Origin: Cladorrhinum sp. PSN259
Lineage: Eukaryota > Ascomycota > Sordariomycetes > Sordariales > Podosporaceae
NCBI GenBank assembly: GCA_033725935.1
Contig: MU867131.1
Coordinates: 1 to 64,000, forward strand
Direction: 5' to 3'
DNA length: 64,000 nucleotides
A program made the position numbers and the translations under genes. The notes below the pieces were generated by a model, which saw nothing but the letters and a program-made list of their open reading frames with translations, was not told the origin of the DNA and searched no databases. Below are positions 51,519 to 61,215 of the stretch, piece after piece (positions within the stretch are counted from its first letter, which is position 1; each line of letters starts with the position of its first letter).

Positions 51519-53252
51519 TTTTGATTGAAGGGTTTTTGATGGGTTTGGATAATTATGTAGGTTGATGAAGAAAGTCAGTTGTGAATGGATTTTTTTTTTT
51601 TTTTGGATGGATGATTTAGATGTGAAAAGAATGAGCGATGGCGCGGGTTTATATCTTTTACGGGGAGGTTGCGGGCTTGTGCGGAGTTGACTTGAGTGTC
51701 GGCCGCAACAAATCCGCACGAAATCCGCAGCTTGGCCGCATGAAGTCCGCAATGTGTGTGAGTGCGGGTGATTGTGAGGATCAAAACAAGAGCCAAATTG
51801 AAAAAAATATATTGAGGTTATCGATAATTCTTCAAATTTCAGTATTTTTGGAATGGGAAGGTAGAGTAACAGAATCTGTGTTAGAAGTGGCATTGGTTGA
51901 TACGAATATCGAAGGCATTAGGTCACGGCAGGGGGTGTTACTAGACACACTAAGGATGTGAAAGTGTCGGGTAGGATTGCAGTATTTTTCTGGTTCTTAG
52001 AGCCTCTTAACAACTGAATCCTTCAGTACTTGTATCTATTAATTAAAGGAGTCATAGACCTACATACCTTCAGTGGTGTTGCATGCCGAGATGATGGTTC
52101 TGTTGATGTCAGCATACATACATGTATCAAACCAGTTGAGATCCGCCCGCATTCCGCAGCTCGGCCGCAATCACCGCCATGGCTGACAAAGGCCAAATAA
52201 CCAGAGCTGAAAGGCATCTTTCAAGTTTCTAGAAACATGCTACTCTTAGAGCAGTTCTGCTTACAAAAAAGGTACCATCACAGCTCTCCGCTAGCTGCAC
52301 GTGTGCGATTTGTCAACAGTGTTACAGTAACCCGACAATCGTGACCACGATAATCCGTAGAATATGGCCCTCACCACCCCCCTTATCTAATGTTTATAAC
52401 CTCTATTAGTTGTAAATGTTTCCGATGGTCAAGATCTCAGTCACGTTGGTGGCTCCAAGGCGTGAACTTGCTTGCGTCGGTGCGGGTGTCGATAGTACCA
52501 TCCCTGTGTCTATGTGCCATCTGACCGTCTGATGCAGGAATTAAAGTTTTTGAAGGACACGCGAAGAGGTGAGGTACCAATATAAGAACACCGCTTCTAC
52601 TCATCTGATTTAAATTATCACATAGTCGAGGGCCAAGGCCCACACCACACCCGCCAGTGGTTGTGATCCAAACCTGTCATCACTTGTCTTTAATGATATT
52701 TTGCACTGTATATTTGCCAGATGGAGTCCGTCTTATCCCCACTATTAAAAACTTTGACCAGTTGAGTATACTAGCAGTGGTGCATAAATTGGCTGGACCT
52801 ACACTGCTGCCTTGCCCACAGAATAACAGTTACTAGCGTTAGTTGATGAGTATTGCGCTTGGGGAGGCTTCAAGTCCTATATAATACAGGCTTGTGTGGA
52901 ATGTGAAATTCCGATTAATGTATCTGTATAAAACACTAAAGTCTCCTTGAAGTTATGTCAATCTTGGAAATACATTCAATGAGTACTAGAAAACTATTGG
53001 GGATTGCAAATTTGCTGTCGTCCATGTGGCCATGACTTGTATTCTGCGGGTGATTCACTATCCAAGCCTTCATTGCACCTGGGATGAGATGGTTTTGGCT
53101 GCCTTCTTCTGGGTTATTAGAAATACCCCTTCCTCCGTTCGCCTCAAACTGAACAGTCGCTCCGTACAACTACAATCATATCTTTTCACATACTCAGTCT
53201 CACCAGTAGCTCTTCGATTCAATATACACCCATTGCCCACCTATCAACAACA
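51519..53252. other. Long divergent intergenic region
   Basis: 1.7 kb between the SDR and the 89-aa gene, with T/A-rich tracts (51590-51604) and no convincing coding frame. The words ATCCGC, GCAGC and TTGGCCGC recur at 51705-51745 and around 52140-52175 (ATCCGCC, CGCAGCTCGGCCGC), a short duplicated motif pair of unknown meaning. Confidence 0.5.
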
Positions 53253-53586
53253 ATGGCGTACCAAGGTAACGTCAAAGACCTTACACCAAACAACACGACG
53301 GAGCCTTCTAGTCGGGCTCCGAGTCGGCGCAATGAAGGGCCGTACGAGGGCAACATAACCGATCTGACACCAAATAACACGCCCAACCCCTCCGGTCGGG
53401 TTCGCGGCGTCGGCGCCGCTTACCAGAACAACAACACGATTGCCGGTCCTCGTACCACCGTACGTACCCTTGACCATCTATTCTTCATGTTGGTGTACAA
53501 GTCCAGAACTAATCCACCAACAGCCGTTTTACGCTTTTGACCGACTCGTATCGTCCGAGACTCGACAGCCCTCAAAATTGACGTGA
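53253..53586 (+). CDS. Orphan 89-residue protein with internal repeat (2 exons)
   Basis: Exons 53253-53459 and 53524-53586 flank a 64-bp GTACGT...ACAG intron (phase 0). Retaining the intron would still give a 95-residue frame with a different tail. The protein has two near-identical blocks, YQGNVKDLTPNNT and YEGNITDLTPNNT, each followed by Pro/Ser/Arg-rich sequence, and a third weaker YQNNNTIAG. There is no signal peptide, transmembrane helix or cysteine. It is hydrophilic and probably disordered. A pyrimidine-rich leader and the context acaacaATGg support the start. I do not recognise the family. Confidence 0.5.
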
Positions 53587-53992
53587 ATCTGCCAGAACTA
53601 AACTCGTCTAAAGAAATGATCGGGGGTCGTCAAATTGTATTTCTGGGGTTATAAGGGAAGACGGGTCACGGATAGATTAACTCAAACTACGCTCCCTGTT
53701 TTGATGACAGTTGTTCTATGATCTGATGTAATGGATGGTGATCAGCCGTACTAAGACCCAGTGGGCACTTTTTTTTTATTGTTTTATCGACGAAACTCGA
53801 TTAATGTCGTAGAAATCAGTGAGTCTTGTGTTCCACTTTAGAATGAATTGAAATCAATTTCTCGTTCTTAGTTACCTCGTTTATTTTATCTTTTTGTCAT
53901 TCAGAGTCGCTAATAGTTCATCTAGAATCCTTTTACATCCAGCGGTGCCGACCCGTCGTTCCATTCTATTGCTCCTCCTCTCCCGCCCCGTT
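53587..53992. other. Convergent spacer
   Basis: A/T-rich 3' flanks of two convergent genes; no gene was seen. Confidence 0.45.
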
Positions 53993-54668
53993 TTACTCCG
54001 CCCTCTCCCGGTCTTCTTCCCCATCTTCGTAAAGTGTCGTGCAATTACGGAGCCATTCTTCAACATTCGGATCAACATGAGGGCCACCAGTGGCTTGCTG
54101 AGCCGGAGGCCCCGTAGGCTCTTCTAGTGGAACAGTTGTCGGGAATGGCCGTACGATAGTGACAGCATCACGGGATGTCACACCGGCCGCCTGAGCAGAC
54201 TCCATCGCTCGGGGATCAATGTAAGCGCCTCCAATGCTCGAACCGGGCAGGGATTGCCGCTCGTTTTTTCTGTCCTGGTCCACGCCCGGCGGCGCGGTCA
54301 GAATCTGTCTTCCATCAGGCGGACTCGGTGAGGCTTGTGCGTCAGTGGTATTTGCCGCCGAGGTCTGGCATGACTGAGACTTCCGCCTCGAGGGCTGCGT
54401 CGTGACGCGACCGGTCTTGGAATCCCAAGTCTTCTGTTCGCCCATGGGTAGTGGCTTTCTTGCCGGAGCGACTATGATGTCCCTATGTAGTTGAGTGCAT
54501 GGATTCCATGGGCCGTCTTTGGGCGATTCCCCGAGCCATCGCTCGATCGAATCCATGGAGTCCGGTCCCAGCTCTGTGCGAGGCCTGGTGGTTCATAATT
54601 AGTACCCAGTCAACCTAGGACAAGTTCAGGTCAGCAACTTACGACCAGTCTTGTTCAGGAGAGGACAT
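53993..54668 (-). CDS. Orphan Pro/Ser-rich 205-residue protein (2 exons)
   Basis: Exon 1 (54668-54643, only 26 bp) and exon 2 (54584-53993) join over a 58-bp GTAAGT...CCAG intron (phase 2), so the start MSSPEQDW-SPRTELGPD is split across exons. Near the N-terminus SMDSIERWLGESPKDGPWNP and RDIIVAPARKPLPMGEQKTWDSKTGRV look structured, while the middle is Ser/Thr/Pro/Gln-rich. The C-terminus is acidic (VEEWLRNCTTLYEDGEEDRERAE). The basic RRKSQS could be a phosphorylation or nuclear signal. There is no known domain. It neighbours the DUF3716-like family members but shares no clear motif with them. Moderately confident that it is a gene because of the clean splice. Confidence 0.6.
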
Positions 54669-55182
54669 GTTGTCGCTATTAGCTAGGATCGTTGACGGGT
54701 ACATAGTTCCAAACGGACTCGACGTTCAGATTTTCGCCGCGGGGATCGTCACTGTGACAAGTAAAGGCAGGCGAACAATATCCAATGTCGGCGTGCTAAT
54801 GGAAGAGCATCTATTTACTCTGACTTGAGATATGAGTTTAGTGATGGTTCGAAGGTCGGCAGGAGCGAGTGCATAAGATCAGCTCAAAGGTCCCTTCTCA
54901 GGTAGAGGCGCATATGCCAAGACCATTCGATTGCCGTTTCTGGTAATCGAGGCAAGTTGTTGTAGGTGGTCAGGTGACTGGCCCCACCTGTGGTCGTACA
55001 ACAGCTTTTCTAGTGTGTGTTAGCCTCCCACTAAGTCCTCTCCGAAGTGCTTACTTAATGGCAGACCGACTATGGGACAATGTTTTGATGACTAATAAAT
55101 CAGAATATTCTCCGTATCTACGAGTGAAAGCTCCTTTTATCCAACCGGGGCTTGATGAAGTGGTAAAAAAAGCTTTATCTAT
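54669..55182. other. Intergenic spacer
   Basis: Promoter side of the 205-aa gene; no coding signal was seen. Confidence 0.4.
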
Positions 55183-55470
55183 TTATTCCCCCCTTCTATG
55201 AATCATCTTATTCGTCACCTCCCCAGTATGCATCCGCGCATAGTTTCTGTGCGCTTCAATTTGGAGCCTCGACTCCTCGATCTCCCAGTTCCAGTTTCCC
55301 TGTCCTGTCGTTGAGTCCGTTGGAGAAACTGAAGCTCGGCCCCCTCGACGCAGCAGCATATCGTCCAGCTCAGGTTGAAGTTTGTCTGCCAATCCCGACT
55401 GCAATCTTGCAATTAACGGTTGACGTCGACTTTGGCTGATAATATATATCAATGGGTTCAAATTCGGCAT
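55183..55470 (-). pseudogene. Truncated C-terminal copy of the DUF3716-like family
   Basis: A 95-residue frame whose middle and end match the C-terminus of the 58.4-59.9 kb gene: LADKLQPELDDMLLRRG against LADKLQAELDDKLLGRG, and WEIEESRLQIEAHRNYARMH against WEIKELSFKIEAHRNYAKTH. The N-terminal Cys cluster and Pro-rich linker are absent, and the end is shortened. An ATG (55470) and a stop bound it, so it could be expressed as a helix-only protein, but loss of the diagnostic domain makes a gene fragment more likely. Confidence 0.7.
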
Positions 55471-56023
55471 CGTGAGTGAGTCTTGAACAGAATTGGGAAG
55501 ATCATCGCGTAACCAAAGCTTACCAGAAACTTGTCCTGTACGGAAGATTCATTTGATCAAGGAGGATGAGAAAAACCGACAAGGCTCGTGCACGCAATGG
55601 GGTGAATTGATTTGTGGTAATATCCAACAACTTGAGATTTTAAAAGTAACTAAAAAGTTACAATAAAAACTGCGAAATCTAATCACCAACTAATCTAGTA
55701 GGTAATTTCCTTTTTAAAATAGAGACAAAAAGGTTTTGATGAGAAACGAAAAAGATCTTTGGCAAACGCGGCTCTCCTCCCCCAATCCCCTTTCAACCCC
55801 CCCTTTCCTGTTTTTTTTTTCTTTCTTTCAACCTTGGTAGATCCTAGATAACAAACACAAAAAAGAAATATACGTATGCATAATGAAACGCCTCCAAGTT
55901 GTTAAATCCCGCAACCACAAAATTGGTACTATACTTATCAACCCCCGACAAACAAATTACTCCCTTGAACAAGTAGTGTTACGTCGAAGTTCCCTCCCCT
56001 CCTTCCCCTTATACCTATCCACC
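55471..56023. other. Convergent-like spacer, A/T-rich
   Basis: No gene was seen. Poly-T/C tracts at 55797-55830 and A-rich sequence are consistent with the 3' flank of the LysM gene. Confidence 0.45.
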
Positions 56024-57040
56024 CTAGGCAGCAACGCAAACCAGATATCCCAACCACAGGTCCTCAGAGCACGAGGCCTCAGCAAGCGCGTTCCACTCGG
56101 CAAACTGCGCGACAGTGATCCCGTTCGCGCCCGCAATGTTGGCGCACGAATCACCCTCAGCAACAAAATGGTACTGTGCGCAGCTCCTGATGACGCCCGG
56201 CATGGGGGACGCGACCGTGGGGCTCGGGCGCGCGCTGGAGGCAGTTGCCGACGACGGGGGCGTCAAGTGGCTGGTGGTGACGGTCTTGGTATTGATTGTC
56301 GAGAGGGCCGGCCTGGGGGAAGTGGTGACGGTCTTGGTATTGATTGTCGAGATGGTCGGCCCCCTGGGGGAAGTGGTGACGGTCTTGGTATTGATTGTCG
56401 AGATGGTCGGCCCCCTGGGGGAAGTGGTGACAGTCTTGGTATTGATTGTCGAGATGGTCGGCCCCCTGGGGGAAGTGGTGACAGTCTTGGTATTGATTGT
56501 CGAGAGGGTCGGCCTGGGGGAAGTGGTGACGGTCTTGGTATTAATTGTCGAAATGGTCGGCCTAGGGGAAGTGGTGACCGTCTTAGTATTGATTGTCGTG
56601 ACGCTTGGCCTGGTGGTGACAGTGTTATCATTATTCTTGATAGTCGTGACGGTTGGCCTGACGGTGACGGTGTTGCCGTTGTTGATTGTGGTGACGGTTG
56701 GCCTCACGGTGACGGTGTTGCCGTTGCTGTTTATTGTCGTGACGGTTGGCCTGACCGAGATAGTGAGTGTAGGGTTCAGTCCCCCGACGCACACGCGGTA
56801 CCCCGGCCAGAGGTTGGTGCACTCCGAGTTGACGGCCGGGTTCAAGGAGAGGAACTCGGCCCGGGAGATGGCGTACCGGGACGCGATCGACGCGCACGTG
56901 TTTCCCGCGCTGACGAGGTGGAATCTGATGCAGTAGGGTACGATGGAGGGCATCGGTTCCTGGGCCGAGACTGGCGCCGTGAAGATGGCCGAGCTGAGCA
57001 TGGCGCCGGTGAGGGCTCCGGAGGTGGTTGGGAGCCTCAT
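56024..57040 (-). CDS. Secreted LysM protein with repeat linker
   Basis: An intronless frame of 338 residues. A signal peptide covers about residues 1-26 (ending PVSAQ). LysM 1, about 37-86, reads FHLVSAGNTCASIASRYAIS then LNPAVNSECTNLWPGYRVCV. LysM 2, about 286-337, reads YHFVAEGDSCANIAGANGIT then CSEDLWLGYLVC. Between them is a Thr-rich linker made of about ten copies of a 15-17-residue unit built on TINTKTVTTSPR, later copies having VRPTVTTINNGNTVT. LysM domains bind chitin or GlcNAc; secreted fungal LysM proteins mask chitin or block plant chitin sensing. The linker is probably O-mannosylated and extended. Here the tandem-repeat linker between two LysM domains is unusual, and copy number should vary between strains. 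No transmembrane or GPI signal is seen. Confidence 0.9.
   Translation of the reverse strand: MRLPTTSGALTGAMLSSAIFTAPVSAQEPMPSIVPYCIRFHLVSAGNTCASIASRYAISRAEFLSLNPAVNSECTNLWPGYRVCVGGLNPTLTISVRPTVTTINSNGNTVTVRPTVTTINNGNTVTVRPTVTTIKNNDNTVTTRPSVTTINTKTVTTSPRPTISTINTKTVTTSPRPTLSTINTKTVTTSPRGPTISTINTKTVTTSPRGPTISTINTKTVTTSPRGPTISTINTKTVTTSPRPALSTINTKTVTTSHLTPPSSATASSARPSPTVASPMPGVIRSCAQYHFVAEGDSCANIAGANGITVAQFAEWNALAEASCSEDLWLGYLVCVAA
56270..56640. repeat. Coding minisatellite in the LysM gene
   Basis: Units of about 45-51 bp encoding STINTKTVTTSPR(G)PTI repeat in tandem with high identity in the middle, the four copies at about 56330-56520 being nearly exact. All unit lengths are multiples of three, so copy changes keep the frame. 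Confidence 0.9.
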
Positions 57041-58380
57041 TATGGGCGGGTGTTGTGTGTATTTGTGTATGTTTGTGTGTTTGGGTTTGGGTCGACTCGG
57101 TCAGGTAGGTAGGTAAGTCTGTTGTCTGAGATAAGGAAAGGGAACAAGTGGCATGTCTTGTCACGACTTTTATAATCGCCTTCTCATCGTCCAAGATCTC
57201 GTTGAGTGCCCGTCAAGGTTCAGTTCCCTGATGCCAATCTGATAAAACACCGACGGAGAAAGTCTTTCTTTGCTGACCGCAGCATTGCGAAGCTACATGT
57301 ATTCCTACATACCTACTCCAATCGAATACGAAGGTCATGTCACCAAAAAGAAAACCAACAATCGCACAAGTCTATTCTAGCCCTCCCCCCTCATCTCTGA
57401 ACCATCACCATGGGTTTCAATGGAGCATAGTTCGCTGCAGACTTCCGGGTTCCCGATTACAGTCCGACCCCGGCTCAATAAAGGATTTTCCCGATCAAGA
57501 ATTCAGCTTCCAAATCACGACGCGCCTTGTTTTCAGAGAAGGTTCAGTGAGAGACGATCCCAATTGGTGAAATCTGCTTCAAAAATCATTCATTACATAT
57601 TTAGCTACGAATACAAAAATGTATGATGATGGAGATCATAAAGCCCAGTACAAAAGCCACACCTAGTACCACCGGCCAGTGTGTGCCCGCACTCAGTGCC
57701 ATACAGAGGTTACATGTATCTTCATGTTACTATGCGCTACCTTAATCGACAAGAAGCCGTTCGATTGGAAATACTCAAACCGGGCCGACTTTGCCACGGC
57801 AGGTAGTCATTTTATTTTCTCAAAGCAAGCGATGACGCGTTCAAGTTGGGAAAAATGGCTGCCTGAAAGTTGGGTATGCAGGGTCCCTGTGCTTTCCATG
57901 CGCGCATATTACTTCATTGAGGAAGTGGTACGTAAGCCGAGACTTGTGCACATTATGTCGGTGTCTAAGCGTGGTCGTATCATTCGTCGTTACCCCCGAG
58001 TTGGCGCAAAGAACTTTGGAGCATTTTCTCGTATTCTTGCTTATTGTCAACATACTCATGATATACGACGGTAAAAGGGGCCCTAACATGTAAGCGGCAA
58101 CGAATGTAAGACGACTAATACTGTTAATGCAGAGGTATTGGAGGCTTAATATCTTATATTTTATATTGATAAATAAAAGTTCTTTTATTTTATCTATATC
58201 TAATGAAATAATAAAGTTAATCTTTTATTCTCCCTGATTATAAAACATCTTATAATCTTATTGTCCTTTTCCTTGATATATATATATATATATATTCGTA
58301 CATAATTCCTATACGCTTTAATTCCAGGAATAGTTGGTAAATGTAGGTAGGTATCGTCAATACCAGACCACCAGACCCTT
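57041..58380. other. Intergenic region, no gene supported
   Basis: 1.3 kb. A frame at 57679-58074 lacks an early ATG and any motif. A (TA)n tract lies at 58277-58294, within A/T-rich DNA from 58140. No gene is called. Confidence 0.5.
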
Positions 58381-59871
58381 TCAATCGTCTCTACCTTTAG
58401 CAGTGTCTCGCGTCGTCAAATTACGACTCAACTGCGCAATAATGCCATTTGCCTCCTCTGTGTGAGTCTTCGCGTAATTCCTGTGCGCCTCAATCTTGAA
58501 GCTCAACTCCTTGATCTCCCAATTCAAGTCCCCCCTTGCCTCTTTTCGAGACGATATATTATTGTACTGCCCTGGCCCTCGGCCCAGGAGCTTGTCGTCC
58601 AGCTCGGCCTGCAATTTATCCGCCAGTTCCGTCTGCATCCTTGCTGACTCGCGGTTGGACTCGACTTTGAAGCGGAGTTCGGGCTGGATCTCGTGGTTCC
58701 ATGTTTCTGAAGGGTCAGAGAACTGGACGGCAGAGGGTGCTGGGGTTGCTAGTACGTGTGGTGCCTGAGGGGGGACACCAGGAGCTGGTGTACCCATGCG
58801 GTCGGACGCCGTCATTGGTCTACCCATGTCGTTGACTTCGGTAGCTGAATGAACCGGGCCAAAAGCGGGGGCGTGATTTGTTGTCGTGGCGGGTTCGGCG
58901 GCGTCTTCATTACTTTGTCTCGGTGGGCTTGGTGTCTCTTCCGGCCTGAACATGAGGTGTGAAAAGCTGTCCCCGCCGCCGTGGTAGTTGGCGGTAGGGC
59001 TGGGCAGACCGTGGCAAGCAGTGGGGCTTGTGGCAAAACTAAAGTACAGGTTTGACAAGGACGGAGCGTCGTTTTCGGGCTCAGGGTTACGGGCGGGCTC
59101 GACGGTTGGTGTGGCGGATCTAGAAGTCTCTAGATGGCTAGCAGTGTCGGTGTTGCCTGTGGAAGAATTTGAGGGCTGTCCGACGGGGTGCGACATGGAC
59201 TGAGCGCCGATGGTAGGCACATTGAGCGTGACAATGTTGCGCCTCACGGCGGGTGAAGGTTCACGCTTCACATGCGGATGCGAATCGGGGTCTGAGTCGT
59301 CGATGACGATAGGGCAGGTTGGTCCGCCCGGTTGTCTGACGTCTTGGAATGAATCAGCGCCATCATACTCGGCGTCAAATTCGGATCCTGGTCTGTCCCA
59401 ATTGAGCTTCCGCTTCTTGGATTTTCTTTTCGACTTGGTCGGTGAATGTATCTCAACGTGTCCCGCTCCGAGGGTGGTGTCTTGTGTTCTGAAGCTACAC
59501 AATGAGCCTCTCGAGTTGTATTGGCAATTGGCGCAAGAACCATGGCCCCAAGAAGGATTCGCGACACACTGACGAAATACCCCGTTGCCCTTTTTGCAGT
59601 ACAGGCATGCGTTGTCTCCTTCTTGTACTTGGCCCGTGATTTGAACCAAAGCTGCCTGGGCGTTGGTGCAGGAGCTGGGCTTCCCAAACACAAAAACACT
59701 GTATCCGCCAGGTATAGGCTTATATTCGGCTTCGGTACGAACAATCGGTTGGTTGAGCAGCCCCTCTATTAGCTTTCCGGGCTTGGGGTAGATCGTTCGG
59801 ACTGTTTCCAAGATGGTAGCTGTAGAGAGGGAGCTATCGCTGCCCACGCGTCGGCCGGTTGACTGTGGCAT
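58381..59871 (-). CDS. DUF3716-like Cys-cluster protein with coiled C-terminus, paralogue A
   Basis: An intronless frame of 496 residues from the ATG in caaccATGcc at 59871. This start aligns with the start of paralogue B; an in-frame ATG at 59979 would add 36 residues. Residues about 60-145 hold the domain: ALVQITGQ, CLYCKKGNGVFRQCV, and SCANCQYNSRGSLCSFR, i.e. CX2C...C...CX2C...C, which fits the fungal DUF3716 zinc-ribbon-like family. A basic KSKRKSKKRKLNWDRPG follows (likely nuclear signal), then 250 residues of Pro/Ser/Thr-rich disorder with a SUMO-interaction-like PIVIDDSD. The C-terminal 75 residues are helical: LADKLQAELDDKLLGRG and WEIKELSFKIEAHRNYAKTH. Function unknown; a nuclear role is inferred. 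Paralogues lie at 55.2, 60.8 and 61.2 kb. Confidence 0.8.
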   Translation of the reverse strand: MPQSTGRRVGSDSSLSTATILETVRTIYPKPGKLIEGLLNQPIVRTEAEYKPIPGGYSVFVFGKPSSCTNAQAALVQITGQVQEGDNACLYCKKGNGVFRQCVANPSWGHGSCANCQYNSRGSLCSFRTQDTTLGAGHVEIHSPTKSKRKSKKRKLNWDRPGSEFDAEYDGADSFQDVRQPGGPTCPIVIDDSDPDSHPHVKREPSPAVRRNIVTLNVPTIGAQSMSHPVGQPSNSSTGNTDTASHLETSRSATPTVEPARNPEPENDAPSLSNLYFSFATSPTACHGLPSPTANYHGGGDSFSHLMFRPEETPSPPRQSNEDAAEPATTTNHAPAFGPVHSATEVNDMGRPMTASDRMGTPAPGVPPQAPHVLATPAPSAVQFSDPSETWNHEIQPELRFKVESNRESARMQTELADKLQAELDDKLLGRGPGQYNNISSRKEARGDLNWEIKELSFKIEAHRNYAKTHTEEANGIIAQLSRNLTTRDTAKGRDD

Positions 59872-60512
59872 GGTTGTACTGTTACTGTCAGCGCTCAGAG
59901 TGTAAAGAAAGGAAGGCGACGGATCGGGTTTGGTTTCTGTACCAAAAAGAAAAGACGGGAGACTGTGCAGGAAACTCATAATAGGGATGGGGGAGTCAGT
60001 TACACATGTTGGCACTGGGAGAGACGAGAGACAGGTTATATACCAAGAAACAAGAGAGAGAGGGAGCCGTCGCCCAATAATAAAATATCATGTTTCCGGG
60101 CTTCGCGCGCGTAATATTCTTTTCTCCTTCCTTTTCCATCTTCGATTAGGCACAATTGCAGGACTAAGACTTCAATGTTGCAGCTGAAGAAAAGCAGGCA
60201 TGGATGATCGACGTTGAGGACTCCAAAAAGTGTACGTCTGATAGGCTGAATCTGCCGTGGCTGAAAACAACACCCCTGGCTGGCATCACTGAAGCGTTGC
60301 GAAACAGTGTTTACACTGGTTGCCAGTCAACCCATTCGCGTGGTGGTAAGAATCGCTTGTTATAATTTGTTAGTGATTTGCAGCGAAACCGTCACAAGTA
60401 ATATCGACCGCCAAGTGCCATTCCGCTTTTGATATACTGTGCCGGCTGCACCTCTGCCTTCATTCGGCCAAGAGCACGACGGCAGGGCCAGGGGTAAGCA
60501 ATACACACTTTA
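59872..60512. other. Promoter region of paralogue A
   Basis: Contains the in-frame upstream ATG at 59979 and GAGAGA-type runs (60020-60065). No separate gene was seen. Confidence 0.45.
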
Positions 60513-60719
60513 AAACCATTCCTCCAAACCGTTCCTCCAAACCATTCCTTCAAACCGTTCCTCTAAACCGTTCCTCTAAACCATTCCTCCACACCTTTCC
60601 TCCACACCTTTCCTCCAAACCGTTCCTCCAAACCGTTCCTCCAAACCGTTCCTCCAAACCGTTCCTCCAAACCGTTCTTCCAAACCGTTCTTCCAAACCA
60701 TTCCTTTAAAATATTCCTG
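60513..60719. repeat. 13-bp minisatellite, about 16 copies
   Basis: Tandem AAACCGTTCCTCC units with variants (AAACCATTCCTTC, ACACCTTTCCTCC, AAACCGTTCTTCC). It lies between paralogue A and the broken copy. The flanks share GGGGTAAG on both sides (60491 and 60728), so the array may have grown inside a short direct repeat. Confidence 0.9.
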
Positions 60720-60814
60720 CAGGCCTAGGGGTAAGACGGCGTAAAAAAAGCGCCTCGGCGAGGACGGGGTGACCGGTAATTGTTTCCGCTTTCTATATTA
60801 TCTAGGCGCCAAGG

Positions 60815-61141
60815 CTACGTGTATTCACCGCCTCGTAAATTAGCGATCGGGCTCCTCCCTCGCCTTGTCAGCCGCTCCGCGTGAGTCCTAAAAAGATTCC
60901 GATAAAACTCCGTCTTCAGACGCAACTCCTTGACCTCCTAGTTGCTTTGAGGGGCTGAAAAGAAATTTGAAACCTGCACCCAAGGAGTTGATGCTGTAGT
61001 TGGGATGATGGCTACCGCTGCCGATGTTGCACCTGCTGTGGAGCGTTTGGACAGGCGCTGTGAACAAGGGTTTGAGGCTTGGGTGTGAATGTAGAGGCCA
61101 TGTCTCTCAAGCTGAGAGTTTTTGGCGCCCTCCCATCTCAT
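60815..61141 (-). pseudogene. Nonsense-mutated copy of the DUF3716-like C-terminus
   Basis: Reading from an ATG at 61141, the frame runs through STAGATSAAVAIIPTTAST to SAPQSN, meets TAG (60938-60940), and continues EVKELRLKTEFYRNLFRTHAERL before a TAG at 60815-60817. The stop replaces the Trp of the NWEIKEL motif in paralogue A, and the segment after it matches the family helix motif (EvkELxxKxExxRN...HAE). The Cys cluster is absent. A single substitution in an otherwise open frame suggests fairly recent death or RIP. Confidence 0.7.
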
Positions 61142-61215
61142 CCTTTCTCGGTATTCTTACGAGCCCATGACTCCGAAGCAGTTCCATCTCGTCCTAAGCG
61201 CGAAAACCGCCCTGC

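Noticed and set aside
57679..58074. 131-residue plus-strand frame
   Set aside because: First ATG is late, there is no motif, and composition is unlike the neighbouring genes. Probably chance.
60513..60719. CRISPR-like array
   Set aside because: Units are contiguous 13-mers without unique spacers, and the genome is eukaryotic.
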